Source: a bacterium
GTDB taxonomy: Bacteria > Oederibacteriota > PGYV01 > DSBP01
Assembly (NCBI GenBank): GCA_011049465.1
Contig: DSBP01000009.1
Coordinates: forward strand, 1 to 15,214
DNA: 15,214 bases
Direction of reading: 5' to 3'
Shown: piece by piece, positions 1-7,377 of the stretch
Layout: the number at the start of each line of letters is the position of its first letter
Position numbering within the stretch: the stretch's first letter is position 1
Translations under genes and position numbers: made by a program
Notes under the pieces: generated by a model
Databases searched by the model: none
Told to the model about the DNA's origin: nothing
The model's input: only the letters and a program-made list of their open reading frames with translations

Positions 1-131
1 GGGATACGCTGAGGTTCGAGGTGACAGCGGAAAAAATAAAGGGCAGAATCGCAAAGCTTCACGGAGACGCTTTTGTCGGCGATGATAAAGTGGCGGAAGC
101 GGACATGATGGCCATGATTACGGATAAATAA
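1..131 (+). CDS. fabZ: 3-hydroxyacyl-ACP dehydratase FabZ, C-terminal end (partial; possibly the tail of an LpxC-FabZ fusion)
   Basis: The reading frame starting at position 3 is open from the window edge and ends at TAA 129-131. It encodes about 42 residues, beginning DTLRFEV and ending VAEADMMAMITDK. The GD-x-L-xF-x-V opening, the basic G-R-I-x-K-x-x-G segment and the AEAxxMAMI ending are the C-terminal strands of the hot-dog fold dehydratase FabZ, which dehydrates 3-hydroxyacyl-ACP in fatty acid synthesis. The stop lies 2 nt before the lpxA ATG, so translation is probably coupled. In several Gram-negative lineages fabZ before lpxA is fused to lpxC; the fragment is too short to tell whether that is so here. 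Catalytic residues lie outside the window. Confidence 0.85.
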   Translation, partial: DTLRFEVTAEKIKGRIAKLHGDAFVGDDKVAEADMMAMITDK

Positions 132-133
132 TC

Positions 134-913
134 ATGGATAACAGCCTGATACACAATACAGCGATTGTATCCGAAGAGGCAAAGCTGGGCAAAGGGGTAA
201 AGGTGGGGCCGTTCGCCATAATTGACGGAGGAACAGAGATTGGGGATAATACCGAAATCGGGCCGAGGGCTCATATAATTTCGGGCGCTGTAATAGGCAG
301 CGGAAACTCGATAGGAGAGGGAACAATAGTATCGGGCGCTCCGCAGGACCTGAAATATAAGGGCGAAAAAACAACCGTGAAAATCGGAAACAACAATGTC
401 ATACGGGAGTATGTGGTCATACACAGGGCAGCATCCGCGGCAGGGGCTACGTCAATAGGCGACAACTGCTTTATACTGGGAAACGCGCATGTGGCTCACG
501 ACTGCGTAATAGGCTCAAATGTGGTGATAGTAAATTACGCGGGTTTATCCGGGCACGTTGTTGTGGAGGACCACGCTTTTGTCAGCGGTTTAACGGCAGT
601 GCACCAGGGCGTGAGAATCGGGGCATATTCCATGGTCGGCGGAGGAATCAGGCTGTCTCAGGATGTCGCGCCATACATGACCGTTTCCGGACAGCCTGCC
701 AGGTTTATCGGCGTCAATAAAACAGGGCTGAAACGCAATGGGTTCTCAAAAGAGGTAATTGGCCGTATAGAAGACGCGGCATCAATATTTTTCAGGCAGA
801 ACCTCATGGCAAAGGAAGCGATTGAAAAAATCCAAGCATCCATTCCGGCCTGCCCGGAGATTGAGCATTTTATCGGATTTGTGCGGTCTTCAAAGAGAGG
901 GATGCTCCGTTGA
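134..913 (+). CDS. lpxA: Acyl-ACP--UDP-N-acetylglucosamine O-acyltransferase LpxA
   Basis: A cytoplasmic trimeric acyltransferase of 259 aa (the family is about 255-265) that catalyses the first step of lipid A synthesis, moving a 3-hydroxyacyl chain from ACP to the 3-position of UDP-GlcNAc. Residues 1-190 show the hexapeptide-repeat pattern of a left-handed beta helix (IGDNTEIG, VKIGNNNVI, IGSNVVI). The substrate motif QDLKYKGE is at 71-78. NAHVAHD at 117-123 places the catalytic His at 122 (His125 in E. coli). The VHQ and GLKRNGFS motifs and a helical C-terminus ending RSSKRGMLR also match the family. Gly170 aligns with E. coli Gly173, the residue that sets acyl chain length, which suggests a long (about C14) chain. 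The usual HRGT is HRAA at 97-100. The start ATG has only a weak upstream ribosome site, consistent with coupling to fabZ; the 3' end overlaps lpxI by 4 nt. Confidence 0.95.
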   Translation: MDNSLIHNTAIVSEEAKLGKGVKVGPFAIIDGGTEIGDNTEIGPRAHIISGAVIGSGNSIGEGTIVSGAPQDLKYKGEKTTVKIGNNNVIREYVVIHRAASAAGATSIGDNCFILGNAHVAHDCVIGSNVVIVNYAGLSGHVVVEDHAFVSGLTAVHQGVRIGAYSMVGGGIRLSQDVAPYMTVSGQPARFIGVNKTGLKRNGFSKEVIGRIEDAASIFFRQNLMAKEAIEKIQASIPACPEIEHFIGFVRSSKRGMLR

Positions 914-1722
914 AACGCGAAAGAGTAGCTGTTCTGGCAGGAGGAGGGGAACTGCCCGTCCATTTTCTTAAAAAAGCCGCTGAAAAAAATATAGAGGCTG
1001 TTGTAATCGGCATTAAGGGAGAGGAAAACCCGGCGGCAATTAAACTCGCAAGCCGTTACCATAAGGTGAAATTTTCATCAATAACAAAGATTATAGGATT
1101 GCTCAAAAAGGAAAAGATAAATAAACTGGTCTTTTTGGGATACATCAGGCACACAGAGGTGCTGAAACCCGGTAATCTCTCGCTTGATTTAAGGGCAATG
1201 AAGGTTCTTTTGAGGGCGGCTGATTTAAGGACCGCCCCGCTGATGAATGAAATAATAAAGGAGCTGGAAGGCGAAGGAATAAGGGTGCTTCCCACAACCT
1301 ATCTGATGGAGGGGCTGCTTGCGCCCGCAGGCGCCGCGGGAAGGGTAAGGCCCAAAGGCAGGGCATTAAAGGATGCTGAATTCAGTTTTAAGATGGCCTC
1401 AGAACTTGCCCGCGCGGATATCGGGCAGACCGTTGTTGTTAAAAACGGCGTTGTGGTCGCGGCTGAGGCGCAGGAAGGGACAGACGAGTGCATAAGGCGC
1501 GGCGCTAAAATAGCAGGGCCGGGGTTTGTGGCGGCAAAAGCAGCGAGGCCAAAACAGGATTTGAGATATGATGTGCCTGTCATAGGCATTAAGACAATAA
1601 AGCTTCTTAAGGAGCTTAAGGCTGCGGGAGTGGTTGTACAGGCGGGAAAGACATTTCTTCTTGACAGGGAAGAGGCCGTTAAAACAGCGGACAGGAGCCG
1701 CTTGTTTATTTTGGGAAGGTAG
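910..1722 (+). CDS. lpxI: UDP-2,3-diacylglucosamine pyrophosphatase LpxI (DUF1009)
   Basis: 270 aa. LpxI hydrolyses UDP-2,3-diacylglucosamine to lipid X (2,3-diacylglucosamine 1-phosphate) and UMP, the fourth step of lipid A synthesis, and replaces LpxH in many bacteria. The N-terminal domain begins VAVLAGGGELPVHF (7-20), the family's glycine-rich start. The C-terminal catalytic domain carries EGTDE (189-193), KQDLRYDVP (215-223) and AGKTFLLDRE (245-254). The Asp in the DxRxDVP segment probably corresponds to the catalytically important Asp of Caulobacter LpxI. The start is TTG at 910, overlapping the lpxA stop codon (ATG-less coupling); the frame is fixed by the glycine-rich motif directly downstream. 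Genes lpxA and lpxI side by side are typical of lpxI-bearing genomes. Confidence 0.93.
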   Translation: MKRERVAVLAGGGELPVHFLKKAAEKNIEAVVIGIKGEENPAAIKLASRYHKVKFSSITKIIGLLKKEKINKLVFLGYIRHTEVLKPGNLSLDLRAMKVLLRAADLRTAPLMNEIIKELEGEGIRVLPTTYLMEGLLAPAGAAGRVRPKGRALKDAEFSFKMASELARADIGQTVVVKNGVVVAAEAQEGTDECIRRGAKIAGPGFVAAKAARPKQDLRYDVPVIGIKTIKLLKELKAAGVVVQAGKTFLLDREEAVKTADRSRLFILGR

Positions 1723-1790
1723 TTTAAAATCAAAGTATCGGGTTAAAAAAGGCGCCGGCAGGGTCAGCGCTTAAAAAAACGGAGAAAAAG

Positions 1791-2894
1791 ATGATTCCAA
1801 TTTCAAGGCCGCTCATCGGCGAAGAGGAGATAAAGGCAGTAACAGATGTGTTAAGGTCGGGAATAATAGCATCGGGGCCAAAGGTCAGGGAGTTTGAGGA
1901 AAAATTCGCCGGTTTTACGGGAGCGAAGCACGCGATAGCCGTGTCAAACGGGACCTGCGCCATACACGCCGCTCTTTTCGGGCTCGGAATCAAAAAAGGC
2001 GACAGGGTAATTACAACGCCTTTTACATTTATTGCCACGGCAAATTCCGTGCTGCACGCGGGAGCAGAGCCCGTATTTGCTGATGTTGATGAGAAGACAT
2101 TCAATATTGACCCCGGAAAAATCGAGCACGCGCTTAAAAAGGATATGTTCAGGAAGATAAAGGCGATACTTGTGGTTCATTTATACGGGCAGTGTTGTGA
2201 CATGTCATCAATAAACAGGCTGGCTGAACAATATGGGGTAAAGGTAATAGAGGACGCGGCACAGGCTCACGGGGCGCTCCATTACGGAAAGATGGCGGGC
2301 AGCCTCGGGGACGCGGCCTCATTCAGCATGTACGCCACAAAGAATATGGCGACAGGCGAGGGCGGAATGGTGGCCGTAAAGGATGATGCCGCGGCGGAGA
2401 AGATAAGAAAATTCATTAATCACGGCTCCGAACGCGTTTATTACCACACCTTGCTCGGCTATAATTACAGGATGACCGACATAGAGGCGGCAATAGGCAT
2501 TGTCCAGCTCGGGAAACTTGAGGGGTTTAACGCGAGGCGCAGGGAAAACGCCGCCAGGATGAAAAAAATCCTTGAGAAATACGAATATATAACAGTTCCG
2601 TATGAAGCGCCGGAATGTTTCCACGTTTTTCATCAGTTTACGGTTAAAGTTGAGGCGTCCAAAAGGGACAGGCTTTTAAAGCATCTCAATGACAGCGGGA
2701 TAGGCGCGAAAATATTTTATCCGGTTCCCATACACGGACAGCCTTTCTACGAAAAACTGGTGAACCCGGGAGTCGCACTTAAAAACTCGGAAAAGCTGGC
2801 CGCGCAGGTAATCTCGCTTCCTGTGTATCCCGCCCTGACAGACGGTGATTTTGAGATTATTGAAGGCGCATTTGCCGGATTTGACGGGAGATAA
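1791..2894 (+). CDS. DegT/DnrJ/EryC1/StrS-family PLP sugar aminotransferase (GnnB-like role possible)
   Basis: 367 aa, the normal length for this fold-type I PLP family, which transaminates nucleotide-linked keto-sugars. Visible features are the N-terminal ISRPLIGEEEI, AVSNGT (50-55) that contacts the cofactor phosphate, IEDAAQAHGA (153-162) whose Asp155 should bind the pyridine nitrogen, and SMYATKNMATGEGG (179-192) with the PLP Schiff-base Lys184. The family motif FxYPVPIHxQPxY is at 309-320. The ATG at 1791 has a good ribosome site (GGAG 1781-1784). It lies 68 nt after lpxI and 3 nt before smc. Next to lpxA/lpxI it could be GnnB, which with the oxidoreductase GnnA makes UDP-GlcNAc3N for amide-linked lipid A; however, no GnnA gene is in the window. 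The alternative is an O-antigen or surface sugar aminotransferase. The family call is certain, the substrate is not. Confidence 0.92.
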   Translation: MIPISRPLIGEEEIKAVTDVLRSGIIASGPKVREFEEKFAGFTGAKHAIAVSNGTCAIHAALFGLGIKKGDRVITTPFTFIATANSVLHAGAEPVFADVDEKTFNIDPGKIEHALKKDMFRKIKAILVVHLYGQCCDMSSINRLAEQYGVKVIEDAAQAHGALHYGKMAGSLGDAASFSMYATKNMATGEGGMVAVKDDAAAEKIRKFINHGSERVYYHTLLGYNYRMTDIEAAIGIVQLGKLEGFNARRRENAARMKKILEKYEYITVPYEAPECFHVFHQFTVKVEASKRDRLLKHLNDSGIGAKIFYPVPIHGQPFYEKLVNPGVALKNSEKLAAQVISLPVYPALTDGDFEIIEGAFAGFDGR

Positions 2895-2897
2895 TAA

Positions 2898-5800
2898 TTG
2901 AAACTTAAAGAACTTCATCTCATGGGGTTTAAATCATTTGCCGACAGGACCAGCCTCCATTTTGGGGAGGGCATTACAATAATTGTGGGGCCCAACGGTT
3001 CGGGCAAGTCAAATGTTATGGACGCCATAAGATGGGTTTTGGGAGAGCAGAGCGCGAAGAGCCTGAGGGGAGGAAAGATGGAGGATGTCATATTTGCCGG
3101 CTCTGACTCGAGAAAAACCCTGGGCATGGCAGAGGTATCCCTTGTCATGGACAATCAGGAAAACATAGCAAAAATACCCTATGCTGAGATAAAGGTCACC
3201 CGCAGGCTCTACAGGTCGGGAGAGAGCGAATACTTCATCAATGACAATCAGGTAAGGCTCAAGGATATTGTTGAATTATTCATGGATACCGGAGTGGGAA
3301 TAGACTCATATTCCATAATAAGCCAGGGGGAAGTTGAGAGGATAATAAGCGCGAAACCCATAGAACGCAGGGAAATCTTTGAGGAAGCCGCGGGAATCAC
3401 AAAATACATAAAGAGGCGCGATGAGGCATTAAGAAAACTTGAGTCAACAGAGCAGCACATGCTAAGGATAAACGACATTCTGGCCGAGGTAAAGAGGCAG
3501 GCCTCGCAGCTTGAGCGGCAGGCAAAGAGGGCGGAGAAATATAAGGAGCTCAGGACAGAGTGTTCGGATATGGAGTTTAAGGTTTATAAGAAGGATATCA
3601 GGGAAATGACGCTTAGATACAACGGGGAGACGCGCAAAAAAGAGGAGACAGACAGGAGAATTGAGGAGGAAAACGCGGGGCTCTCAAAATTTGAACTGAA
3701 CCTTGAGTCGATGAAGCTGACGTCGGTCATGAAAGAGAAAGCCATATCCGAAGCGCGTGAAAAATGGGTCATAAGAGAGCAGGAGATACACAGGCTGGAG
3801 GACAGCCTCAGGTATCTTGATGAGAAGAAAAACGAGCTGCTCTCAAGGGCAGAGTCGCTGAAAAAAGAGAATGTCGAGAACGCGGGCAGGCTCGAAGGCC
3901 TGAAAATGGAAGCGTCCGGGGGGAGGGCAAGGCTTGAGGAGAAAAGAGCCGTTATAAAAGCAAGGGAAGAGGAGCTTGGCAGGCTCGATATTTCTGTTAC
4001 GGAGTACATGGCCGGGTTTGACGCCAAAAAAAAAGAGGCGGAGGCAAAGCTTCCCGTAATTGATGGGTTGAGCAGGGCGCACGCGGATTTAAGGAATAAA
4101 ATTGTCTCCGCTGAGGCGGACATCAGGTCAATAGACGCGAATATAGAGCGGGCCAACCGGGAGAGAAAAGAGGCTCGCGACAGGGTCTCGAGGATTGAAG
4201 CGGAGCTTGAACGGATTGCGGAAAACCGGTTTATGAAAGAGGGAGAGATAAAAGGCATCAAGGAAAAAGAAGAGCGGCTGATAAAGGAAAAGGTGAGGAA
4301 AAAGGCCGATCTTGACGTGGTTGAAAGCGCGCATAAAGGAATGGCAGCCGTCGTCAACAGGCTTGAGACGAGGCTTAATTTTCTTAAAGGGCTTCACGAG
4401 AGGCTTGAGGGGTACGGAAGCCTTGTCCGCAAAATACTGACGGAATACAGGGCCCAGCTTGATGAGCATGAACGGGAAAATATCGCGGGCGCGGTGGGCA
4501 ACATAATATCGGTGGAAAAGAGGTTTGAGGCCGCAGTAGAGCAGGCATTAAGGCCGGCTCTCGAGGCAATACTTGTCAGGGATGAGAAACTCATAGGAGA
4601 GATATTCAGCCTTTATGAACTGGAAAAGGGAAGCCTCTCGCTTTTAAACGGGAAAGAGGCAGGGGCAAAAGCCGCGGCAGCGGGCCCGGCCGGCGGCCGC
4701 ATAAATCATAAAAATATAATAGCCTATCTTCCGTCTGTCATAACCGTCAGGGAAGGGGACGAGGCGGTCAAGGCGCTTTTTCACGGCACCTATATTGTGG
4801 AAAGTTTTGAAGCCGCTAAAGAAGTCATGGAAAGCGTCAGTCACGGCGCGGAATACAGGCTGCTTACTTTAAAAGGGGAGATGATATCAAGTTACGGAAT
4901 ATACTCCAAGGGCGGCGCGGAAACAGCTGAAGGAGCGGGGTTTCTGGGAAGGGAAAGGGAAATATTCGAGATAGAGGAGGAACTTGAATCAGCAGGGGCA
5001 AAACTGGCGGCCATAGGCGAAGAGGCCGCTTTCAGGGAGAAAAAGATAGGAATGGTGGAGGCGCAGATAGAGGAGCTCTCTATCAGCTATCATAATCAGT
5101 ATGTGGAGGTAATTAAAGACAGCGAGCGGATCAAACAGAGGGAAGAAGAACGCGCCGCTGAAGAGGACGGGCTGGTAACGGCAGAGGCGGCTTTACGCGC
5201 CGAGATAAGCCTGAGGGAAGAAAAAATGGCGGACAAACTTCGTGTTGCTGAAGAAGCGGCAGGCATCATGGAGAGGCTTGAAGGGGAAAAAGAGGCCCTT
5301 GAACAGTTAAAAAAAGAGACCTCGTCCATGGAGACCGAGTACCTGTTCATGAAAACAGGCCTTGATAATAAGAGGATGGAACTGCTGAAACTGTCCGGCG
5401 AGTTTGACATAGAGGCCAATAACCTCAGGATGCTTGAGGAAAAAGCCTCTGAGGTGGGCGCTGCGTATGAGCGGACGCACGCGGAAATCGAGGAGCTTAA
5501 CCGCAGGATAGCGGCGGCGGAAGAGGAAAAGCGCGCATGCGAGGGCCAGATAAGCGGCAACAGGGAGCTTTTGGCTGCGGACGAGGCAAACCTTGGGGCG
5601 CTGAGAAGGGATTTTGACATTTACAAAACAGAAATGGACAAGCTTGATACATTGATAAAATCAATGTCTGTGGTGCGCGACAAACTGCGTGAAGAACAAT
5701 ATGAAATTAAGCTGAAGATAAATGAGTTCTCGCTCGGCATAAAGGCGCTTTACGACAGGCTTCAACAGGAGCTTAAAATGTCGCCCTCTGAAGAGGAGAT

Positions 5801-6515
5801 TTTTTCTTTTGAGATAAGCGAAGACGAGTATAAGGAGCTGAACCTGAAGGTATCGGAATACAGGGAAAAGATGGATAAGCTTGGGGTCATAAACCTTGTT
5901 GCCATAGAGGAGTACAATGAGCTCAAAAGCAGGAATGAGTTCCTCCAGTCGCAGTATGACGACCTTGTGACAGCAAGGGATAACCTGACAAAAGTTATTA
6001 AAAAGACCAATGAGGAATCAAAGGAGCTGTTTGTAAAGGCTTTTACCGAGATTCGCGCGAGGTTTGCCGAGGTTTTTGTCAAGATGATGAACGGCGGAGA
6101 GGCCGACCTTCTCCTGACCGACAATGAAAACATACTTGAATCAGGAATTGACATCATAGCGAGGCCGCCGGGGAAGAGGCTCCAAAACATAAACCTGTTA
6201 TCAGGCGGAGAAAAGGCAATAACCGCTGTCTCTCTTTTATTCGCTCTGTTCCTGATAAAGGCCAGCCCTTTCTGCATCATGGACGAGGTTGACGCAGCCC
6301 TTGATGATATGAATGTGGCCCGTTTTGTAAATCTTATTAAGAGTTTTAAAAGGACGCAGTTTCTTGTGATATCGCACAACAAGATTACCATGGAAACCGC
6401 CGACGTGCTGTACGGCATATCAATGGAAAAAGCCGGCGTATCAAAGATAATGTCAGTCAAGCTTGATAAAGCCAAAGAGGCGGCCGCGGAAGACAACGGA
6501 AACAGTAATGGCTGA
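2898..6515 (+). CDS. smc: Chromosome segregation ATPase SMC
   Basis: 1205 aa, close to the usual 1150-1200. SMC dimerises through its hinge and, with ScpA and ScpB (not in this window), extrudes and organises chromosomal DNA. The N-terminal ATPase half has FKSFADRT and Walker A GPNGSGKSN (31-39), followed by GEQSAKSLRGGKMEDVIFAG (49-68). Residues about 160-500 are a long charged coiled coil. The hinge spans about 505-675 (YGSLVRKIL, NIISVEKRFEAAVEQAL). A second coiled coil runs to about 1040. The C-terminal head has the ABC signature LLSGGEKA (1100-1107), Walker B FCIMDEVD (1125-1132, with Asp1129 and Glu1130) and the H-loop VISHNK. The start TTG 2898 is chosen because MKLKELHLMGFKSFADRT is the conserved beginning. 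The 3' end overlaps ftsY by 8 nt; smc-ftsY order is common in bacteria. Confidence 0.97.
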   Translation: MKLKELHLMGFKSFADRTSLHFGEGITIIVGPNGSGKSNVMDAIRWVLGEQSAKSLRGGKMEDVIFAGSDSRKTLGMAEVSLVMDNQENIAKIPYAEIKVTRRLYRSGESEYFINDNQVRLKDIVELFMDTGVGIDSYSIISQGEVERIISAKPIERREIFEEAAGITKYIKRRDEALRKLESTEQHMLRINDILAEVKRQASQLERQAKRAEKYKELRTECSDMEFKVYKKDIREMTLRYNGETRKKEETDRRIEEENAGLSKFELNLESMKLTSVMKEKAISEAREKWVIREQEIHRLEDSLRYLDEKKNELLSRAESLKKENVENAGRLEGLKMEASGGRARLEEKRAVIKAREEELGRLDISVTEYMAGFDAKKKEAEAKLPVIDGLSRAHADLRNKIVSAEADIRSIDANIERANRERKEARDRVSRIEAELERIAENRFMKEGEIKGIKEKEERLIKEKVRKKADLDVVESAHKGMAAVVNRLETRLNFLKGLHERLEGYGSLVRKILTEYRAQLDEHERENIAGAVGNIISVEKRFEAAVEQALRPALEAILVRDEKLIGEIFSLYELEKGSLSLLNGKEAGAKAAAAGPAGGRINHKNIIAYLPSVITVREGDEAVKALFHGTYIVESFEAAKEVMESVSHGAEYRLLTLKGEMISSYGIYSKGGAETAEGAGFLGREREIFEIEEELESAGAKLAAIGEEAAFREKKIGMVEAQIEELSISYHNQYVEVIKDSERIKQREEERAAEEDGLVTAEAALRAEISLREEKMADKLRVAEEAAGIMERLEGEKEALEQLKKETSSMETEYLFMKTGLDNKRMELLKLSGEFDIEANNLRMLEEKASEVGAAYERTHAEIEELNRRIAAAEEEKRACEGQISGNRELLAADEANLGALRRDFDIYKTEMDKLDTLIKSMSVVRDKLREEQYEIKLKINEFSLGIKALYDRLQQELKMSPSEEEIFSFEISEDEYKELNLKVSEYREKMDKLGVINLVAIEEYNELKSRNEFLQSQYDDLVTARDNLTKVIKKTNEESKELFVKAFTEIRARFAEVFVKMMNGGEADLLLTDNENILESGIDIIARPPGKRLQNINLLSGGEKAITAVSLLFALFLIKASPFCIMDEVDAALDDMNVARFVNLIKSFKRTQFLVISHNKITMETADVLYGISMEKAGVSKIMSVKLDKAKEAAAEDNGNSNG

Positions 6516-7377
6516 AGGGAAGCTGCCGAAAAACCCCTCTTTCCTGGACAGGCTTAAAACTCTCTTCGCCGGCGGAAATTATGATTTCGCGGAGGGCCTG
6601 GAAGAAACACTTATTTCAGCCGATATTGATATCGGCATTGTATCTGAAATGACAGAGATGCTGAAGAACCGCAGGCTCAAATCATTTGATGAGGCAAAGG
6701 AATACCTTAAGGCTGAATTTATTAAAAGGCTGTCCGGCGGCGAAAGAGAGGCCGCGGCACCCGGTGTTTTAAGAATAATAATGCTTGTCGGAGTGAACGG
6801 CGCGGGAAAGACGACCACTGCGGTGAAGCTGGCCCTTTTGTTCAAAAAACAGGGGAAGAAAATCCTTCTTGCCGCCGCGGATACATTCAGGGCAGCTGCC
6901 GCGGAACAGCTCGAGCGCAGGGCCGTTGAGAATAAAATTGAGATTATAAAGGGAATGGACGGCGCGGACCCCGCGTCCGTCGTTTTCAACGCTGTGAACA
7001 GGGCGAAATCCGGCGGGTTTGATCTGTTGATTATTGACACGGCAGGAAGACTTCACACCAGCCGTAATCTGATGAGCGAGCTTGAAAAGACAAAACGCAT
7101 AGCTGTAAGGGAAGCTCCCGGAGCTGTTTTTGACGCATTTATTGTCATAGACGCAAATACCGGAAACAATTCATCTGCCCAGGCCGGCGAGTTCAACTCG
7201 GTTCTCGGGCTCACGGGCATAGTTTTAACCAAGCTCGACAGCTCTGCCAGGGGCGGGTCTGTCGTGAAAATCAGGGCGTCGCTCGGCCTGCCTGTCTGCT
7301 ACGCGGCTTTCGGCGAGAAGCCGGATGATATTGATGAGTTCTCCCCTGAAAAATATGTTGAGGGGCTTTTTGGATGA
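6508..7377 (+). CDS. ftsY: Signal recognition particle receptor FtsY
   Basis: 289 aa from ATG 6508 (MAEGKLPKNPSFLDRL). The frame is open upstream to a TTG at 6463, but that extension lies inside smc and adds only a basic, low-complexity tail, so the ATG is preferred. FtsY is the membrane-associated GTPase that receives ribosome-SRP complexes and hands them to the Sec translocon. The N domain (about 11-75) is a helical bundle; there is no long acidic A domain. The G domain has P-loop GVNGAGKTTT (95-104), DTFRAAAAEQL (125-135), DTAGR (177-181), TKLD (241-244) and GEKPDDIDEF (269-278). The normally invariant TGQN motif reads TGNN (218-221). It overlaps smc by 8 nt and recJ by 4 nt (ATGA), indicating one operon. 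Confidence 0.95.
   Translation: MAEGKLPKNPSFLDRLKTLFAGGNYDFAEGLEETLISADIDIGIVSEMTEMLKNRRLKSFDEAKEYLKAEFIKRLSGGEREAAAPGVLRIIMLVGVNGAGKTTTAVKLALLFKKQGKKILLAAADTFRAAAAEQLERRAVENKIEIIKGMDGADPASVVFNAVNRAKSGGFDLLIIDTAGRLHTSRNLMSELEKTKRIAVREAPGAVFDAFIVIDANTGNNSSAQAGEFNSVLGLTGIVLTKLDSSARGGSVVKIRASLGLPVCYAAFGEKPDDIDEFSPEKYVEGLFG

Noticed and set aside
1741..1775. Possible terminator between lpxI and the aminotransferase gene
   Set aside because: Only a short GCGC/GCGC pairing with a mismatch or bulge, followed by A residues on the + strand; genes on both sides are closely spaced, so read-through is more likely.
3584..4357. 257-aa reading frame on the minus strand inside smc
   Set aside because: Ser/Phe/Leu-rich translation typical of the antisense of a Glu/Lys-rich coiled coil; no ribosome site, and the + strand gene is certain.
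6463..6507. N-terminal extension of FtsY from TTG 6463
   Set aside because: It lies wholly within the smc coding sequence, has no suitable ribosome site, and adds only a basic stretch not expected of FtsY; ATG 6508 gives a complete NG domain.
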